Below, in pieces: positions 52,962 through 62,146 of a stretch of DNA of 64,000 nucleotides. Each line of letters starts with the position of its first letter. The first letter of the stretch is position 1. Both the position numbers and the translations under genes were made by a program. Source of the DNA: Biomaibacter acetigenes. GTDB taxonomy: Bacteria; Bacillota; Thermosediminibacteria; Thermosediminibacterales; Tepidanaerobacteraceae. Under the pieces are notes generated by a model, which made no database searches, was not told where the DNA came from, and saw only the letters and a program-made list of their open reading frames with translations. The stretch lies in NCBI RefSeq assembly GCF_003691585.1, contig NZ_CP033169.1:1736001-1800000 (forward strand). The letters are read 5' to 3'.

Positions 52962-55495
52962 CATATTCCCCCCTGTAATTGTTCAAATTCTTTAAGCTTT
53001 TTTTTGATAAAAACAAATTCACGGTATGTATTCGATGTTTCAAGACTGGTCTTTTGCGGCTGGCCGCTTTGTTTATCAATCTGTATAAAACCCTGTTTTA
53101 TCTTAAAATCCATCATCACTCCCATTTCCTGAAAAACTTTTAAAACATTAATCAAACCCATGTAATGCAAATCAAAATCTGTATACCGGCGTAATTGGGC
53201 TTTGAAATCACTGATATTTATTACAAATCTCAATTTGCCCGATGATAATCGGTTGAGCAAGCCGTGTATGGTTCGGATGTCTTCTATTTCAGGGAGCATT
53301 TTTTGACACACCATATGGTTAAAACGAAAGTCCGCCTTTTTAAAAATAGCATGAATTGTGGAACCGGCAGACATATTTTTTAACCTCAATCCGAGAATTT
53401 GGGCGCTAAATGGTGCATCATAAAAAACTATATCGTCGGCGTTTTTTTTACAGCCTATATCTACAGGATTTATCAATATAATATTCTTTTTTCCCCGCTC
53501 GGTATCCGGATTTAAGCTGAAAAACACTCCTGTATCATTTTTTATGTCCTCCATGTCTTTTAAATATTCCAGAAGCTGCCATGCCTGATACGGAGTATTT
53601 ATTATAACCAGGACCCTCCGGCCTTTCAAAAATAGTTTCTTTACATATTCATTTTTCTCCAAATTATCCTCATTTTTTATGAACTCAGTGCTACTCGTGT
53701 CCGGTAAGGGTCCTGAAGAAGCGAGCCGAACCATTTCATTTTTAAAGTTGGAAAAGAATCTTCTATAATAACCTTCCTCAATTTTAATTAATAGTTCATC
53801 CTGTAGATAGGGTATTTTTATATCTTTTATTTTCAATTGTGGTTCCGTAATTCCCTGCCACCGGTTTACCTCAAGGTAAAAAGCAATATCCAGTACCGGG
53901 GCCATATTTAATTCTTCTTTATATAAACCAAAATTAAAACCTATAGCCGCTATCTGTTTTTGTTTTTTCTTGAGGCTGAGCTTCAAATGCCTGTCTTCGT
54001 TTCCCACGGTACGAATATGGTTGACACAAAAGTTTTTACACATGAAAACAGGTTTTGGGTTGCCATATCCAAAGGGTTCCAGTAATTCGAGTTGACCAGC
54101 GAGGTCCAGAGTTATGTCTTCTTCCTTCAATTCCATGTCTATGTTTAATTCAGGAGTATACTTTCTATTTAATGTATTTCCGGCAATTTTGTTGATTTCT
54201 TCTCTAAAAATCTCTATATTATTGACGCTTATGGCAAGTCCCGCTGCCTGTTCGTGGCCGCCGTACCTTGTTAGTAGATGGGAAACCTGACTTAATGCTT
54301 CAAAAATATTAAAACCTGGAATGCTCCTTCCTGATCCCTTACCCTCTTCACCTTCCATGGCTATTAATATACATGGCCGGTTATAAATTTCTACTAGCTT
54401 GGATGCCACTATCCCGATGACTCCGGGATGCCATTCCTGGCTTGAAGCTACAATTACCCTGTCTTCATCCAGATCCAGGTCCTTCTCGATCATTTCCCGC
54501 GCCTGGGTCAGGATCTTCGATTCGATGGCCTGTCTTTCCTGATTTATGCTTTCAAGGGTCTGGGCTAATTCAAAAGCTCTGGTTTCGTCCCCGGTAAGAA
54601 GAAGTTCCACGGCTATTTCCGCGCTGGAAATCCTACCAACAGCATTCAGCCTTGGTGCCAGTAAAAAACTCACCTTTGTAGTGTCCAACTGCATATCCGA
54701 TATATTGAGCAGTGATTTCATGGCTTTTAAGCCCTTATTGTCGGTTTTTTCCAGGTGTTTGAGCCCATACTTTGCAATTATACGGTTTTCATCCAGAAGC
54801 GGCACAATATCTGCTATGGTGCCCAGGGCTGCCAGCTCCAGATTATCTTCCAGGGTTTGCTGATCAAGGTTGGTCAGGGCATGGGCCAGTTTTAAAGTGA
54901 CTCCCACACCTGCCAGATTCTTGAATGGGTAATGGCAATTGTTTTGCTTTGGATTAACTACTGCCACGGCCTGCGGAATCAGATCTTGAGGTTCATGGTG
55001 GTCCGTAATGATGACATCCATACCTAAACTTTTTGCATAATCCACTTCTTCAAAACTACTAATGCCGTTATCCACCGTTATTATAAGGGTCGTGCCCCGC
55101 CCGTGGATTTTTTCAATAGAATCCCTATTCAAACCATAGCCTTCATCGAGCCTTGAGGGAATATAATAATCAACATTACCCCCCATTTTTTTCAAGGTTT
55201 TCATCATTATGCAGGTACTTGTTATACCATCCACATCATAATCTCCATAAACTGTTATCTTCTCAGATTTCTTTACTGCGCTCTTTATCCTATCAACTGC
55301 TTTTTCCATATCCTTCATCAGCATTGGATTGTACAGGCATTCTATCCTTGGGTCCAAAAACCTTTCAATTTGTTCCCGGGATTCGACCCCCCTTTTTCTC
55401 AACAGTTGCAATATTACAGGATTTAAATCCGGAAAGTTCATTACTTCATGTAATGTTTCCCTGGGACTTATCTTCCATTCGGCACTTTTCATCAT
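52961..55495 (-). CDS. recJ: Single-stranded-DNA-specific exonuclease RecJ
   Basis: 844 residues, longer than enterobacterial RecJ because of a C-terminal extension common in Firmicutes. DHH motifs: VYGDYDVDGITS, TVDNGISS, ITDHHEP; DHHA1 motif RYGGHEQAAGL; then an OB domain and a large poorly conserved C-terminal domain (about 570-844). 5'-3' exonuclease for recombinational and mismatch repair. Overlaps the apt start. Confidence 0.95.
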   Translation of the reverse strand: MMKSAEWKISPRETLHEVMNFPDLNPVILQLLRKRGVESREQIERFLDPRIECLYNPMLMKDMEKAVDRIKSAVKKSEKITVYGDYDVDGITSTCIMMKTLKKMGGNVDYYIPSRLDEGYGLNRDSIEKIHGRGTTLIITVDNGISSFEEVDYAKSLGMDVIITDHHEPQDLIPQAVAVVNPKQNNCHYPFKNLAGVGVTLKLAHALTNLDQQTLEDNLELAALGTIADIVPLLDENRIIAKYGLKHLEKTDNKGLKAMKSLLNISDMQLDTTKVSFLLAPRLNAVGRISSAEIAVELLLTGDETRAFELAQTLESINQERQAIESKILTQAREMIEKDLDLDEDRVIVASSQEWHPGVIGIVASKLVEIYNRPCILIAMEGEEGKGSGRSIPGFNIFEALSQVSHLLTRYGGHEQAAGLAISVNNIEIFREEINKIAGNTLNRKYTPELNIDMELKEEDITLDLAGQLELLEPFGYGNPKPVFMCKNFCVNHIRTVGNEDRHLKLSLKKKQKQIAAIGFNFGLYKEELNMAPVLDIAFYLEVNRWQGITEPQLKIKDIKIPYLQDELLIKIEEGYYRRFFSNFKNEMVRLASSGPLPDTSSTEFIKNEDNLEKNEYVKKLFLKGRRVLVIINTPYQAWQLLEYLKDMEDIKNDTGVFFSLNPDTERGKKNIILINPVDIGCKKNADDIVFYDAPFSAQILGLRLKNMSAGSTIHAIFKKADFRFNHMVCQKMLPEIEDIRTIHGLLNRLSSGKLRFVINISDFKAQLRRYTDFDLHYMGLINVLKVFQEMGVMMDFKIKQGFIQIDKQSGQPQKTSLETSNTYREFVFIKKKLKEFEQLQGGI

Positions 55496-55577
55496 ATAAA
55501 CGATCTTCCCCTGATTTTGATTTAAAGTTCATTGCTAAACAATATTAATTATAAACTAAACAATTGATTATATCAAT

Positions 55578-55617
55578 AAAAAACACAACCGGTGAAGCAG
55601 CCTGCGGTTGTGTTTTT
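55578..55617 (-). terminator. Terminator between the LapA-like gene and recJ
   Basis: AAAAAACACAACC (55578-55590) pairs with GGTTGTGTTTTT (55606-55617) across a G/C-containing loop; T-run on the minus strand. Confidence 0.85.
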
Positions 55618-55632
55618 ATCAGGCTAATTACA

Positions 55633-56055
55633 TTATGATGAAGTATCGGTTTCCTGGGGTATGCCTTCATCGTGCATATCCTCTGCATTTTGAGCTTCCA
55701 TTGCTTTTTTCACGGTCTCATACTGTTCCTTCACTTCTTTGAGCTCTTTCTCCAGTTTTTTAATTTTCCCCTGATATTCCCACATTTTTATTTTTGATTT
55801 AACCTGTGAAAATACTCCCAGCATCAATACTACTACCGAGCCGATAGCGGCAGATCCGAGAATGACCAGTGCCTGGGAGATGGGGTAATTTCCCCAGGGA
55901 AACCGGATTACAACTTCATTGGCATTGGATATGGCAAAAATAGCTACCAGGAGTGCAAATATCAATGCAAACACTAGAACTAACTGCATAAAAGACCCCC
56001 TATTCTTTTTGGGTTTTATATTGTTTATTCTATATTTTTTCTCAAAATCCTCCAT
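55633..56055 (-). CDS. LapA family (DUF1049) membrane protein
   Basis: 140 residues. Two membrane helices (about 20-40 and 58-80) with the LapA pattern ALLVAIFAISNANEVVIRFPWG between them, then a coiled coil (about 85-125). Function in Firmicutes unsettled. ATG after GGAGG-like sequence. Confidence 0.88.
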   Translation of the reverse strand: MEDFEKKYRINNIKPKKNRGSFMQLVLVFALIFALLVAIFAISNANEVVIRFPWGNYPISQALVILGSAAIGSVVVLMLGVFSQVKSKIKMWEYQGKIKKLEKELKEVKEQYETVKKAMEAQNAEDMHDEGIPQETDTSS

Positions 56056-56085
56056 TTTTCTATATCAAAATCTTCGATCTTAACT

Positions 56086-56178
56086 CTTCGAGGCAAGCCT
56101 CGAAGTTATTTAAGAGGTGGATTTGATGAAATTTTGTGCGGCATTATCTTGCCCGCAAGCGGGCAGATGAATGCCGCA
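56086..56178. other. Two adjacent strong stem-loops without T-runs
   Basis: Stem 1: CTTCGAGGC/GCCTCGAAG (56086-56094, 56097-56105) with a 2-nt loop. Stem 2: outer TGCGGCATT/AATGCCGCA (56137-56145, 56170-56178) enclosing TGCCCGC/GCGGGCA (56150-56156, 56159-56165). They fill the 127-bp gap between the VWA gene stop and the LapA-like gene and are GC-rich for this genome. Confidence 0.65.
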
Positions 56179-56182
56179 GTCG

Positions 56183-57829
56183 TTATAAAAGTTGTCCACT
56201 TTCTCTTGTGACATCTATAAGTACATCCCTGTTTAGCTCATCCACCACAAAAAGTTTTCCCTTTGCCGCCTTAGTAATATTTATAAGGCAATCTTTATTA
56301 GGTTGAAGGCCGATACAGCAAAAATCTATATTTTTCTTGGCTATTTTTGATGCCGCATTTATAGCATCTTTGATGGGGTCTTGCGTCCAGAGGGAGACGG
56401 TGGGGATTCCATCGGTTATGAGTATTATCAGGGGATTTTTTACAAGTCTGGAACTCATATATGAAATGCCCTTATCAATAGCAAGGGCCAGGGGTGTAAG
56501 ACCTGTGGATATTATTTCATTGAGCCCAGCATCAAGAGTGCTGAAGTTTCTGGTAAAAGGCACATACACCTTGACTTCCCTTTCCTGAAAAGCCAGCACA
56601 CTAATCCTTCTATGAAAATTGAGCACCAGATGTTTTGCCAGAAATTTGGCATTTCTAAGCCGGTAACCAGCCATACTGGCACTGGCGTCTATAATAAGAC
56701 ATATGTCCTGGCTCATCTTTGGATTGCGCTTTAAAGAAACAAGGTCCTGCTCATCTATACTGAATCTTTGTTTTTTGCAATAACATCTTGTGAGGGCGTT
56801 TTTTACTGTTTCATTTATTTCCAGTTCCCCAATCCAATTTGCCGGATTAAATGTTTCAGAAATAAGCGGGCCCTTATTATCCAGACCTGTCCTATTTGAA
56901 GAATACACGATGTGAAACCCATTGTTATTTTTTAGTTTCGGTAAATTTTTTATGAATTTCTTTAACATTAGCTCCAATTCTTTTCGGTTTACTTTAAAAT
57001 AATCCTTCAGCTTTATTCCATCCCTGGTGAGGCAATAGCAATTTGAGTCTTTTTCAATAAAATTGTTTTGTTCCATATGTTTAATTATATCATCCATGTC
57101 ACCGTATTTTTTCTTTAAATTGTATAGGTTATCACCCGAGACCTGACTTCTGCTCAAAGCATCTAAAATATCCTCTATTTCCCTTATACTGTTAAAATGC
57201 TCAATTAAAGCGGCGGCTTCCCGGCGTATCTTATTATCGTAAGTGTTTGACCAATTCTGTCTGAGGTTGGAATCCGAATTTGTGGCGTAGGGTGACATAT
57301 CTATGGGGTAGCTGCCTATCTCATTGAAGATTTTTTCCACTTTTCTTAATTCAATATTTTGCAATTGTATAACTTCTTCCACCTTATCTACCAGAAAAAA
57401 CACCATATCAAGCCTGTCATCGGGAATTAAACCCGCCAGGTGGACATGGTTCAGATGGTCTTTTACAAGGCTTTCACTCAGACCATAGTTTAAACTACCG
57501 GAAAGCCTGCCGCCGCCGCTTCCGGTCTGAATATCTATATAATCAATAAAATTGTTCAAACCACTTTCTACCATGCTTTTTTTTAAGTATTCGGCAGCTT
57601 TTTTAATATCAATAGCAGCGATTTCGTGAAACAAATCTATATGGATGATTTCATTTTCATTAAACCGATTGTAAAAAACCCGTCCAGCATCGGAGTTCAT
57701 TATTATATGCACTTCTTCCGGTTGATGCGGGTCTATGGTGTGAATTTTTCTGCTGACTACCGCGGTTTCCCCAATCCTTACCCCCCTGTGTTTCTCCAGT
57801 TCTGAGCGGAGTATTTCTACATGTATCAC
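56183..57829 (-). CDS. VWA-domain protein (magnesium-chelatase D-like)
   Basis: 548 residues. A long helical N-terminal part (about 1-370) without a motif I recognise is followed by a von Willebrand A domain with an intact MIDAS: IIDASASMAG (DxSxS, about 382), the Thr in STGLTPLALA and ITDGIP. The GTG start overlaps the MoxR stop (GTGA). MoxR plus VWA pairs act as metal- or cofactor-inserting chaperones in other systems; the client here is unknown. Confidence 0.85.
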   Translation of the reverse strand: MIHVEILRSELEKHRGVRIGETAVVSRKIHTIDPHQPEEVHIIMNSDAGRVFYNRFNENEIIHIDLFHEIAAIDIKKAAEYLKKSMVESGLNNFIDYIDIQTGSGGGRLSGSLNYGLSESLVKDHLNHVHLAGLIPDDRLDMVFFLVDKVEEVIQLQNIELRKVEKIFNEIGSYPIDMSPYATNSDSNLRQNWSNTYDNKIRREAAALIEHFNSIREIEDILDALSRSQVSGDNLYNLKKKYGDMDDIIKHMEQNNFIEKDSNCYCLTRDGIKLKDYFKVNRKELELMLKKFIKNLPKLKNNNGFHIVYSSNRTGLDNKGPLISETFNPANWIGELEINETVKNALTRCYCKKQRFSIDEQDLVSLKRNPKMSQDICLIIDASASMAGYRLRNAKFLAKHLVLNFHRRISVLAFQEREVKVYVPFTRNFSTLDAGLNEIISTGLTPLALAIDKGISYMSSRLVKNPLIILITDGIPTVSLWTQDPIKDAINAASKIAKKNIDFCCIGLQPNKDCLINITKAAKGKLFVVDELNRDVLIDVTRESGQLL

Positions 57830-59163
57830 CTGCGGAGTTCCTCCTCTTTTTTTACATAATCCTTTAACTCCAGCTGCTTAATGGATAAAGCCTTTCCCGA
57901 AGGAGCCTTAATATCTATATTTTTAGGGTCAAATGAAAGTGGTCTGCTGCTTTTTCCGCCTGCAGAAGGCGAAAATTTATTTGTTAAATATGACATCATT
58001 TTTTCAACAGGATTAAAAAATCTATCCTGTAATTTCCTGGCATTCGCCCCGGTCTTTTCGTTGTTAGTTTTTTGCAAAATAGTTTTTTTTGATTCCGGGT
58101 CCAGGATTTTTACTACGGGTTCCGATTTTTTTTCAGCCTGACATCTTTTTTGTTCCAGATACTTCATAAGTTCATTTAAATTTTTAGCGTCCATCCTGTG
58201 GCGAAGGGCGAATCTTGACAAAAATATAATTTCTTCGATATCCGGAGATTTTCCCAGAAGTGCTCCCCTTATTCTCGCCCCCAGCATTATTGCTTCAATG
58301 CTTCTCAGGCTCTCCAGACCAAAATCCACATACATCGAAGCCAGTATGGCCTTTATTTCGTCAGAAATGGAAAAATCATTGATTATTGTTTGAGTTTGCC
58401 GGAATTTTTCTTTTTTAGCTTCTATCATTCCACTGTCGTAATTGTGTTCATTATTTCCATCCAATATCATCTTTAAAACACCTGTATCCAGTGGTCTTTC
58501 TACATTTACTGAAAAATCAAACCGGTCAGAAAGCTGTCTTCTTATATCTTCAAGAGGTCCCGGTTCTTCGTCGGGATTTGAAGCCGCCCAGATACTTACC
58601 TGAACGGGTATTACAACGGTGGGTAATCCTACTTCCTCTATTTGGATCCTACCGGGTTTTGTTCCCATGACATCCAGCAAGATATCCGCAAGTTCCGGAG
58701 CAGTATCTGCAATACGGTTTATCTCATCTACAAATATTATCCCTCTGTGAGCCCGGGGAATGGTTCCTAAAAGCAGCGCTGCTTCAGGGTTATCTCTTGA
58801 AGCTATTTTCTTGAGGTCGATGCTTCCAATCACCGTACCTTTTTTTGCAGATGGGGAAATTTCCAGAAAAGGCATATCGATTAATTCAATATCGAGGTTT
58901 TCTATTTCCTTTTTTGAAAGATTTCTGTGCTCAGGACAGTGCGGATTCAAAGGATCACAGTTATACACGCATCCCTTTATCCTTTCAATTTTTGGTAATA
59001 TGTCTTTTGCTGCCCTGATAATGGTGGTTTTACCCGTACCTCGAAGTCCTTCGGCGTGAAAATGTACCGGCATATTTGCCAGAGTTCCGAGAATAGAAAT
59101 ATCAATCAAATCAAATAAAAAATTGTTGCCCGGGTGCCGTATTAGTTGAGAATAATTCTTCAT
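57826..59163 (-). CDS. MoxR/magnesium-chelatase I-like AAA+ ATPase
   Basis: About 445 residues. Walker A GLRGTGKTT (about 42-50), Walker B IIFVDEINR (about 150), sensor 1 WAASNPDEEPGPLEDIRRQLSDRFD. Between Walker A and B is a cysteine stretch CVYNCDPLNPHCPEH that could bind metal. The C-terminal ~90 residues are basic and disordered-looking. ATG 59163 follows GAGAGGG. Operates with the VWA protein encoded next; no large chelatase subunit nearby. Confidence 0.87.
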   Translation of the reverse strand: MKNYSQLIRHPGNNFLFDLIDISILGTLANMPVHFHAEGLRGTGKTTIIRAAKDILPKIERIKGCVYNCDPLNPHCPEHRNLSKKEIENLDIELIDMPFLEISPSAKKGTVIGSIDLKKIASRDNPEAALLLGTIPRAHRGIIFVDEINRIADTAPELADILLDVMGTKPGRIQIEEVGLPTVVIPVQVSIWAASNPDEEPGPLEDIRRQLSDRFDFSVNVERPLDTGVLKMILDGNNEHNYDSGMIEAKKEKFRQTQTIINDFSISDEIKAILASMYVDFGLESLRSIEAIMLGARIRGALLGKSPDIEEIIFLSRFALRHRMDAKNLNELMKYLEQKRCQAEKKSEPVVKILDPESKKTILQKTNNEKTGANARKLQDRFFNPVEKMMSYLTNKFSPSAGGKSSRPLSFDPKNIDIKAPSGKALSIKQLELKDYVKKEEELRR

Positions 59164-59230
59164 ACACATCCCTCTCTAAAAAATCCTGCTGTCATAACAA
59201 TATTTTCTCCTAAAAGGATATTTTTAATAA

Positions 59231-59259
59231 AAAAAAAAGAGGCTACTCAGCCTCTTTTT
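59231..59259 (-). terminator. Terminator after the coiled-coil protein gene
   Basis: AAAAGAGGCT pairs with AGCCTCTTTTT over a 4-nt loop; on the minus strand about ten T follow. The gene's stop codon is within the loop. Confidence 0.88.
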
Positions 59260-59554
59260 CACCTAAAATTCTATTGACTTTTTCTTCTAGAATTTCAAGC
59301 CTGTGTTTAATCTCCTCTAAATCGGATTTTTTTACTATCTTCATTGATGAGATAACATTTTCCACCTGTTCCTGGACTTTCTGCTTTAATTTTTCTCTCT
59401 CTTCCTGCATTTTACTCAATAAGTTGTTTAAAGCATCTTTTCCGTCTTCTTTTGATAGTTCACCTTTTTTTACCAGTTCAGATATAATCTCTTCAGCTTT
59501 CTCTTTAGTAAGGGTGGCAAGACCTATGCCTGCATAAAACAGTTCTTTAAACAT
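59243..59554 (-). CDS. Phasin/PhaR-like coiled-coil protein
   Basis: 103 residues: a short hydrophobic start (FKELFYAGIGLATLTKEKAEEIISELVKKGELSKEDGKDALNNLL) then a coiled coil to the end (MQEEREKLKQKVQEQVENV ... RLEILEEKVNRILGE). The pattern matches the phasin-like/poly-hydroxyalkanoate regulator families often annotated in Clostridia without PHB genes. Function unknown. Confidence 0.75.
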   Translation of the reverse strand: MFKELFYAGIGLATLTKEKAEEIISELVKKGELSKEDGKDALNNLLSKMQEEREKLKQKVQEQVENVISSMKIVKKSDLEEIKHRLEILEEKVNRILGEKEAE

Positions 59555-59569
59555 GATTTTTCACCTCTT

Positions 59570-60442
59570 TTAAGCTTTCGCTGCTCTGGGTTTTTGCCTC
59601 CACATGGCCCATAGCGGGCTTGCTATAAATATTGAAGAGTATGTTCCGCTAGCGATACCCACGATAAGCGCCAGGGTAAAATCCCTGATGGTTTCTCCGC
59701 CAAAAAGGAAAAGGGCTATAATAGTTATTAAGGTAGTCAATGAAGTATTTATAGACCTTGCAATGGTCTGAATAATACTCAAGTTTGCCACATCATTAAA
59801 TGGCGTTTTCTTCATAAACCTCAGGTTTTCCCTGATCCTGTCAAATACCACTATAGTATCGTTTATTGAATAACCTACTATTGTCAGTATTACCGCAATA
59901 AAAGTGCTGTCTACAGGAATCCTCAAAATAGCATATAAACTTATTACCATCATTACGTCATGTACCAATGCCAGTATGGCAGCCACAGCCGATTTGAATT
60001 CAAACCTGAAGGTGATGTAAATGAGCATGCCGATGTTTGCTATAATCAGAGCAATAATAGCCTGTCTTTGAAGTTCTTTTCCGATTACGGCATCTACTTT
60101 TTCAGCCCTTATTAGTTCCAGATTGGCCCATTTTTGTTTTAAAGCTACTGTTATATCAGCCTGCTGTTCTTTCGTCAGCAGTACCGTTCTGATGATCAAT
60201 TCCTGTCCCGTATCACCGGCTTTTTTGACATCATAGTCCTTCAAGTTAAACCTGGCCAAAACATCCCTTACATCCTGCAGGTTATAAGACTCATGGATAT
60301 TGTATTGAAGAATGTTACCCCCGGTAAAATCTATGCCCCAGTTAAGGCCGTACAAAAAGATATTTACTAACCCTATAGCAATTATAGTAAAAGAAATTCC
60401 AAACCAGAGCCATTTTTTCTCCATTATTTTATATGTTTTCAC
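59570..60442 (-). CDS. secF: Protein translocase subunit SecF
   Basis: About 290 residues, six membrane helices, with GLNWGIDFTGGNILQ in the first external loop and the SecD/F motif region TIVGYSINDTIVVFDRIRENLR. Uses the proton/sodium gradient to help pull proteins after SecA. GTG at 60440-60442 follows GAGGTGATAAAA. Directly after secD. Confidence 0.95.
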   Translation of the reverse strand: MKTYKIMEKKWLWFGISFTIIAIGLVNIFLYGLNWGIDFTGGNILQYNIHESYNLQDVRDVLARFNLKDYDVKKAGDTGQELIIRTVLLTKEQQADITVALKQKWANLELIRAEKVDAVIGKELQRQAIIALIIANIGMLIYITFRFEFKSAVAAILALVHDVMMVISLYAILRIPVDSTFIAVILTIVGYSINDTIVVFDRIRENLRFMKKTPFNDVANLSIIQTIARSINTSLTTLITIIALFLFGGETIRDFTLALIVGIASGTYSSIFIASPLWAMWRQKPRAAKA

Positions 60443-60454
60443 TTTTATCACCTC

Positions 60455-61696
60455 TTATACACCATATAATTTTTTGTTGGTGAAGAGCTTTGCGTTTATC
60501 AAATTTACTAGAATTACTCTTGTAACAGTAATAGCCGTAAACATACTGGTGAGGATACCGATTATAAGTGTTACCGCAAAGCCTTTAATCGGCCCGGACC
60601 CAAAGTATAAAAGTACAACCCCGGCTATAATGGTAGTTACATTGGAGTCGATTATGGTGTTCAAGGCTCTGTGGAATCCAGCGTCGATGGCCGCTCTCAA
60701 TGTCTTTCCATTTCTCAGTTCTTCCTTTAATCTTTCAAAAATCAATACATTAGCATCAACTGCCATACCTATAGAAAGAATAAATCCTGCAATACCCGGT
60801 AGGGTTAAAGTGGCTCCGATGGCTGTAAAAATTATTAAGACAAGCATCACATATACAAGGAGGGCAAAGTCCGCCACAAGACCGGGAATACGGTAATAAA
60901 ACAACATGAATAATAATACCACAATAACGCCTATTTCTCCCGCTCTAATGCTCTTGCTCAGCGAGTCTGCTCCCAGCGTGGGGCCTATAGCCATAACCTG
61001 CCTCTGTTCCAGGTCCACAGGAAGAGCACCGGCCCGGATTAAAGTAGCCAGTTCTCCGGCTTTATCAATGCTGGGTAGCCCGGTAATTACCGCTTCGCCT
61101 CCTGTGATTACATCCTGAACGGTGGGAGCCGAAATAACCTGATTATCAAGTTTTATGGCAATTTGCTGATGTAAAAATTTAGAGGTTGCATCAGCGAATT
61201 TTTTTGCGCCTTTTGAGTCCAGCTTCAAGCTAACCATGGGTTCACTTTTATTTCCGTAAACTGCCTTTGCATCTCTCACATCGTCTCCGGTCAGAATTAC
61301 CTTTCCGTCGGGGCCGACAAATTCCAGGGAAGCTGTTTTACCGATGATGTCTAGTGCCTTCTGAGAATCCTTGACACCGGGCAGTTCAACTCTAATCCTT
61401 ATATCACCCTGTCTGGTGATGAGGGGCTCGGCCACACCCAACTGGTCAACCCTTCCCCTTATGACTTCCACTGCTCCGTTCATTTTTTCATTTGTTACGG
61501 CTTCCCCCGGTTTGGGCTTGGCCTCGAGCAGTACCGAAACGCCGCCCTGTAAATCAAGGCCCAGTTTAATGGCTTTTTTAATGGGAACAACTTTGTAGCC
61601 GGCCACCTGAAAACCAACAAGAAGCGAATAGGCTAAAAAGGCTGCCAAAATAACTGCGGCTACTATTTTGAGTATACTTTTAGTTTTTAAATCCAT
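60455..61696 (-). CDS. secD: Protein translocase subunit SecD
   Basis: 413 residues, the short form typical of Clostridia. First membrane helix (about 9-30), LGLDLQGGVSVLLEAKP, the P1 domain, and five C-terminal helices with SIGMAVDANVLIFERLKEELRNGK. Works with SecF, SecYEG and YajC; yajC is nearby in the same locus. Confidence 0.96.
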   Translation of the reverse strand: MDLKTKSILKIVAAVILAAFLAYSLLVGFQVAGYKVVPIKKAIKLGLDLQGGVSVLLEAKPKPGEAVTNEKMNGAVEVIRGRVDQLGVAEPLITRQGDIRIRVELPGVKDSQKALDIIGKTASLEFVGPDGKVILTGDDVRDAKAVYGNKSEPMVSLKLDSKGAKKFADATSKFLHQQIAIKLDNQVISAPTVQDVITGGEAVITGLPSIDKAGELATLIRAGALPVDLEQRQVMAIGPTLGADSLSKSIRAGEIGVIVVLLFMLFYYRIPGLVADFALLVYVMLVLIIFTAIGATLTLPGIAGFILSIGMAVDANVLIFERLKEELRNGKTLRAAIDAGFHRALNTIIDSNVTTIIAGVVLLYFGSGPIKGFAVTLIIGILTSMFTAITVTRVILVNLINAKLFTNKKLYGV

Positions 61697-61835
61697 TTAG
61701 TCACTTCCCCCAATCTAAGCTTAATGCAGCTTTAATTATATCCCTGGATTTATAGGCTTGTCAATAATTTCGAAAGTTGCAATCATTCCCCGAAATACCA
61801 TGTTATTAGGATATTATAAAATTAAAATCACATAT

Positions 61836-61857
61836 AAAAAGGGCCTCTTTCAGGCCC
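61836..61857 (-). terminator. Terminator of scfA
   Basis: GGGCCT (61841-61846) pairs with AGGCCC (61852-61857); on the minus strand the stem is followed by TTTTT (plus 61836-61840). It separates scfA from secD. Confidence 0.8.
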
Positions 61858-61860
61858 GAA

Positions 61861-62010
61861 TTATTTATCTTTTTGGCAAACCTGATTTGCTACTGTACAG
61901 GAAGTTTTGCATGCTGATTGGCATGAAGATTGACATTCTCCACAGCCTTTTTTTCCAACACTTTCACTGCAATTCAAATTTCCCTTATGTATTGTTACAA
62001 TATGGCGCAA
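61861..62010 (-). CDS. scfA: SCIFF six-cysteine ranthipeptide precursor
   Basis: 49 residues from TTG after GGAGGAGC. Cysteines at 23, 26, 30, 34, 38 and 45 in the run CGECQSSCQSACKTSC...VC match the SCIFF family (six cysteines in forty-five residues); there is one extra Cys at 14. The leader starts MRHIVTIHKGN, also typical. SCIFF peptides receive thioether cross-links from the radical SAM enzyme ScfB. That maturase is normally adjacent but is not between secD and yajC here. Neighbours (secDF, TIGR04086, yajC, tgt) match the usual SCIFF locus. Confidence 0.93.
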   Translation of the reverse strand: MRHIVTIHKGNLNCSESVGKKGCGECQSSCQSACKTSCTVANQVCQKDK

Positions 62011-62042
62011 TGTAAGCTCCTCCTTTTAATTTTTCTTAAAAG

Positions 62043-62071
62043 ATTATAACATAAAATGGTACTAATGAAAA
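62043..62071 (-). promoter_or_regulatory. Probable promoter of scfA
   Basis: On the minus strand: TTTTCA (62066-62071), 17-bp spacer, TATAAT (62043-62048). The -35 is weak. It suggests the peptide can be made apart from the yajC operon. Confidence 0.6.
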
Positions 62072-62146
62072 GATAAATTTAACAGGTTTGAAACCGTAAC
62101 TAACCGATAACCCTTGCCGGTCTGACCAGTTCATGCGGGGGCCTCC

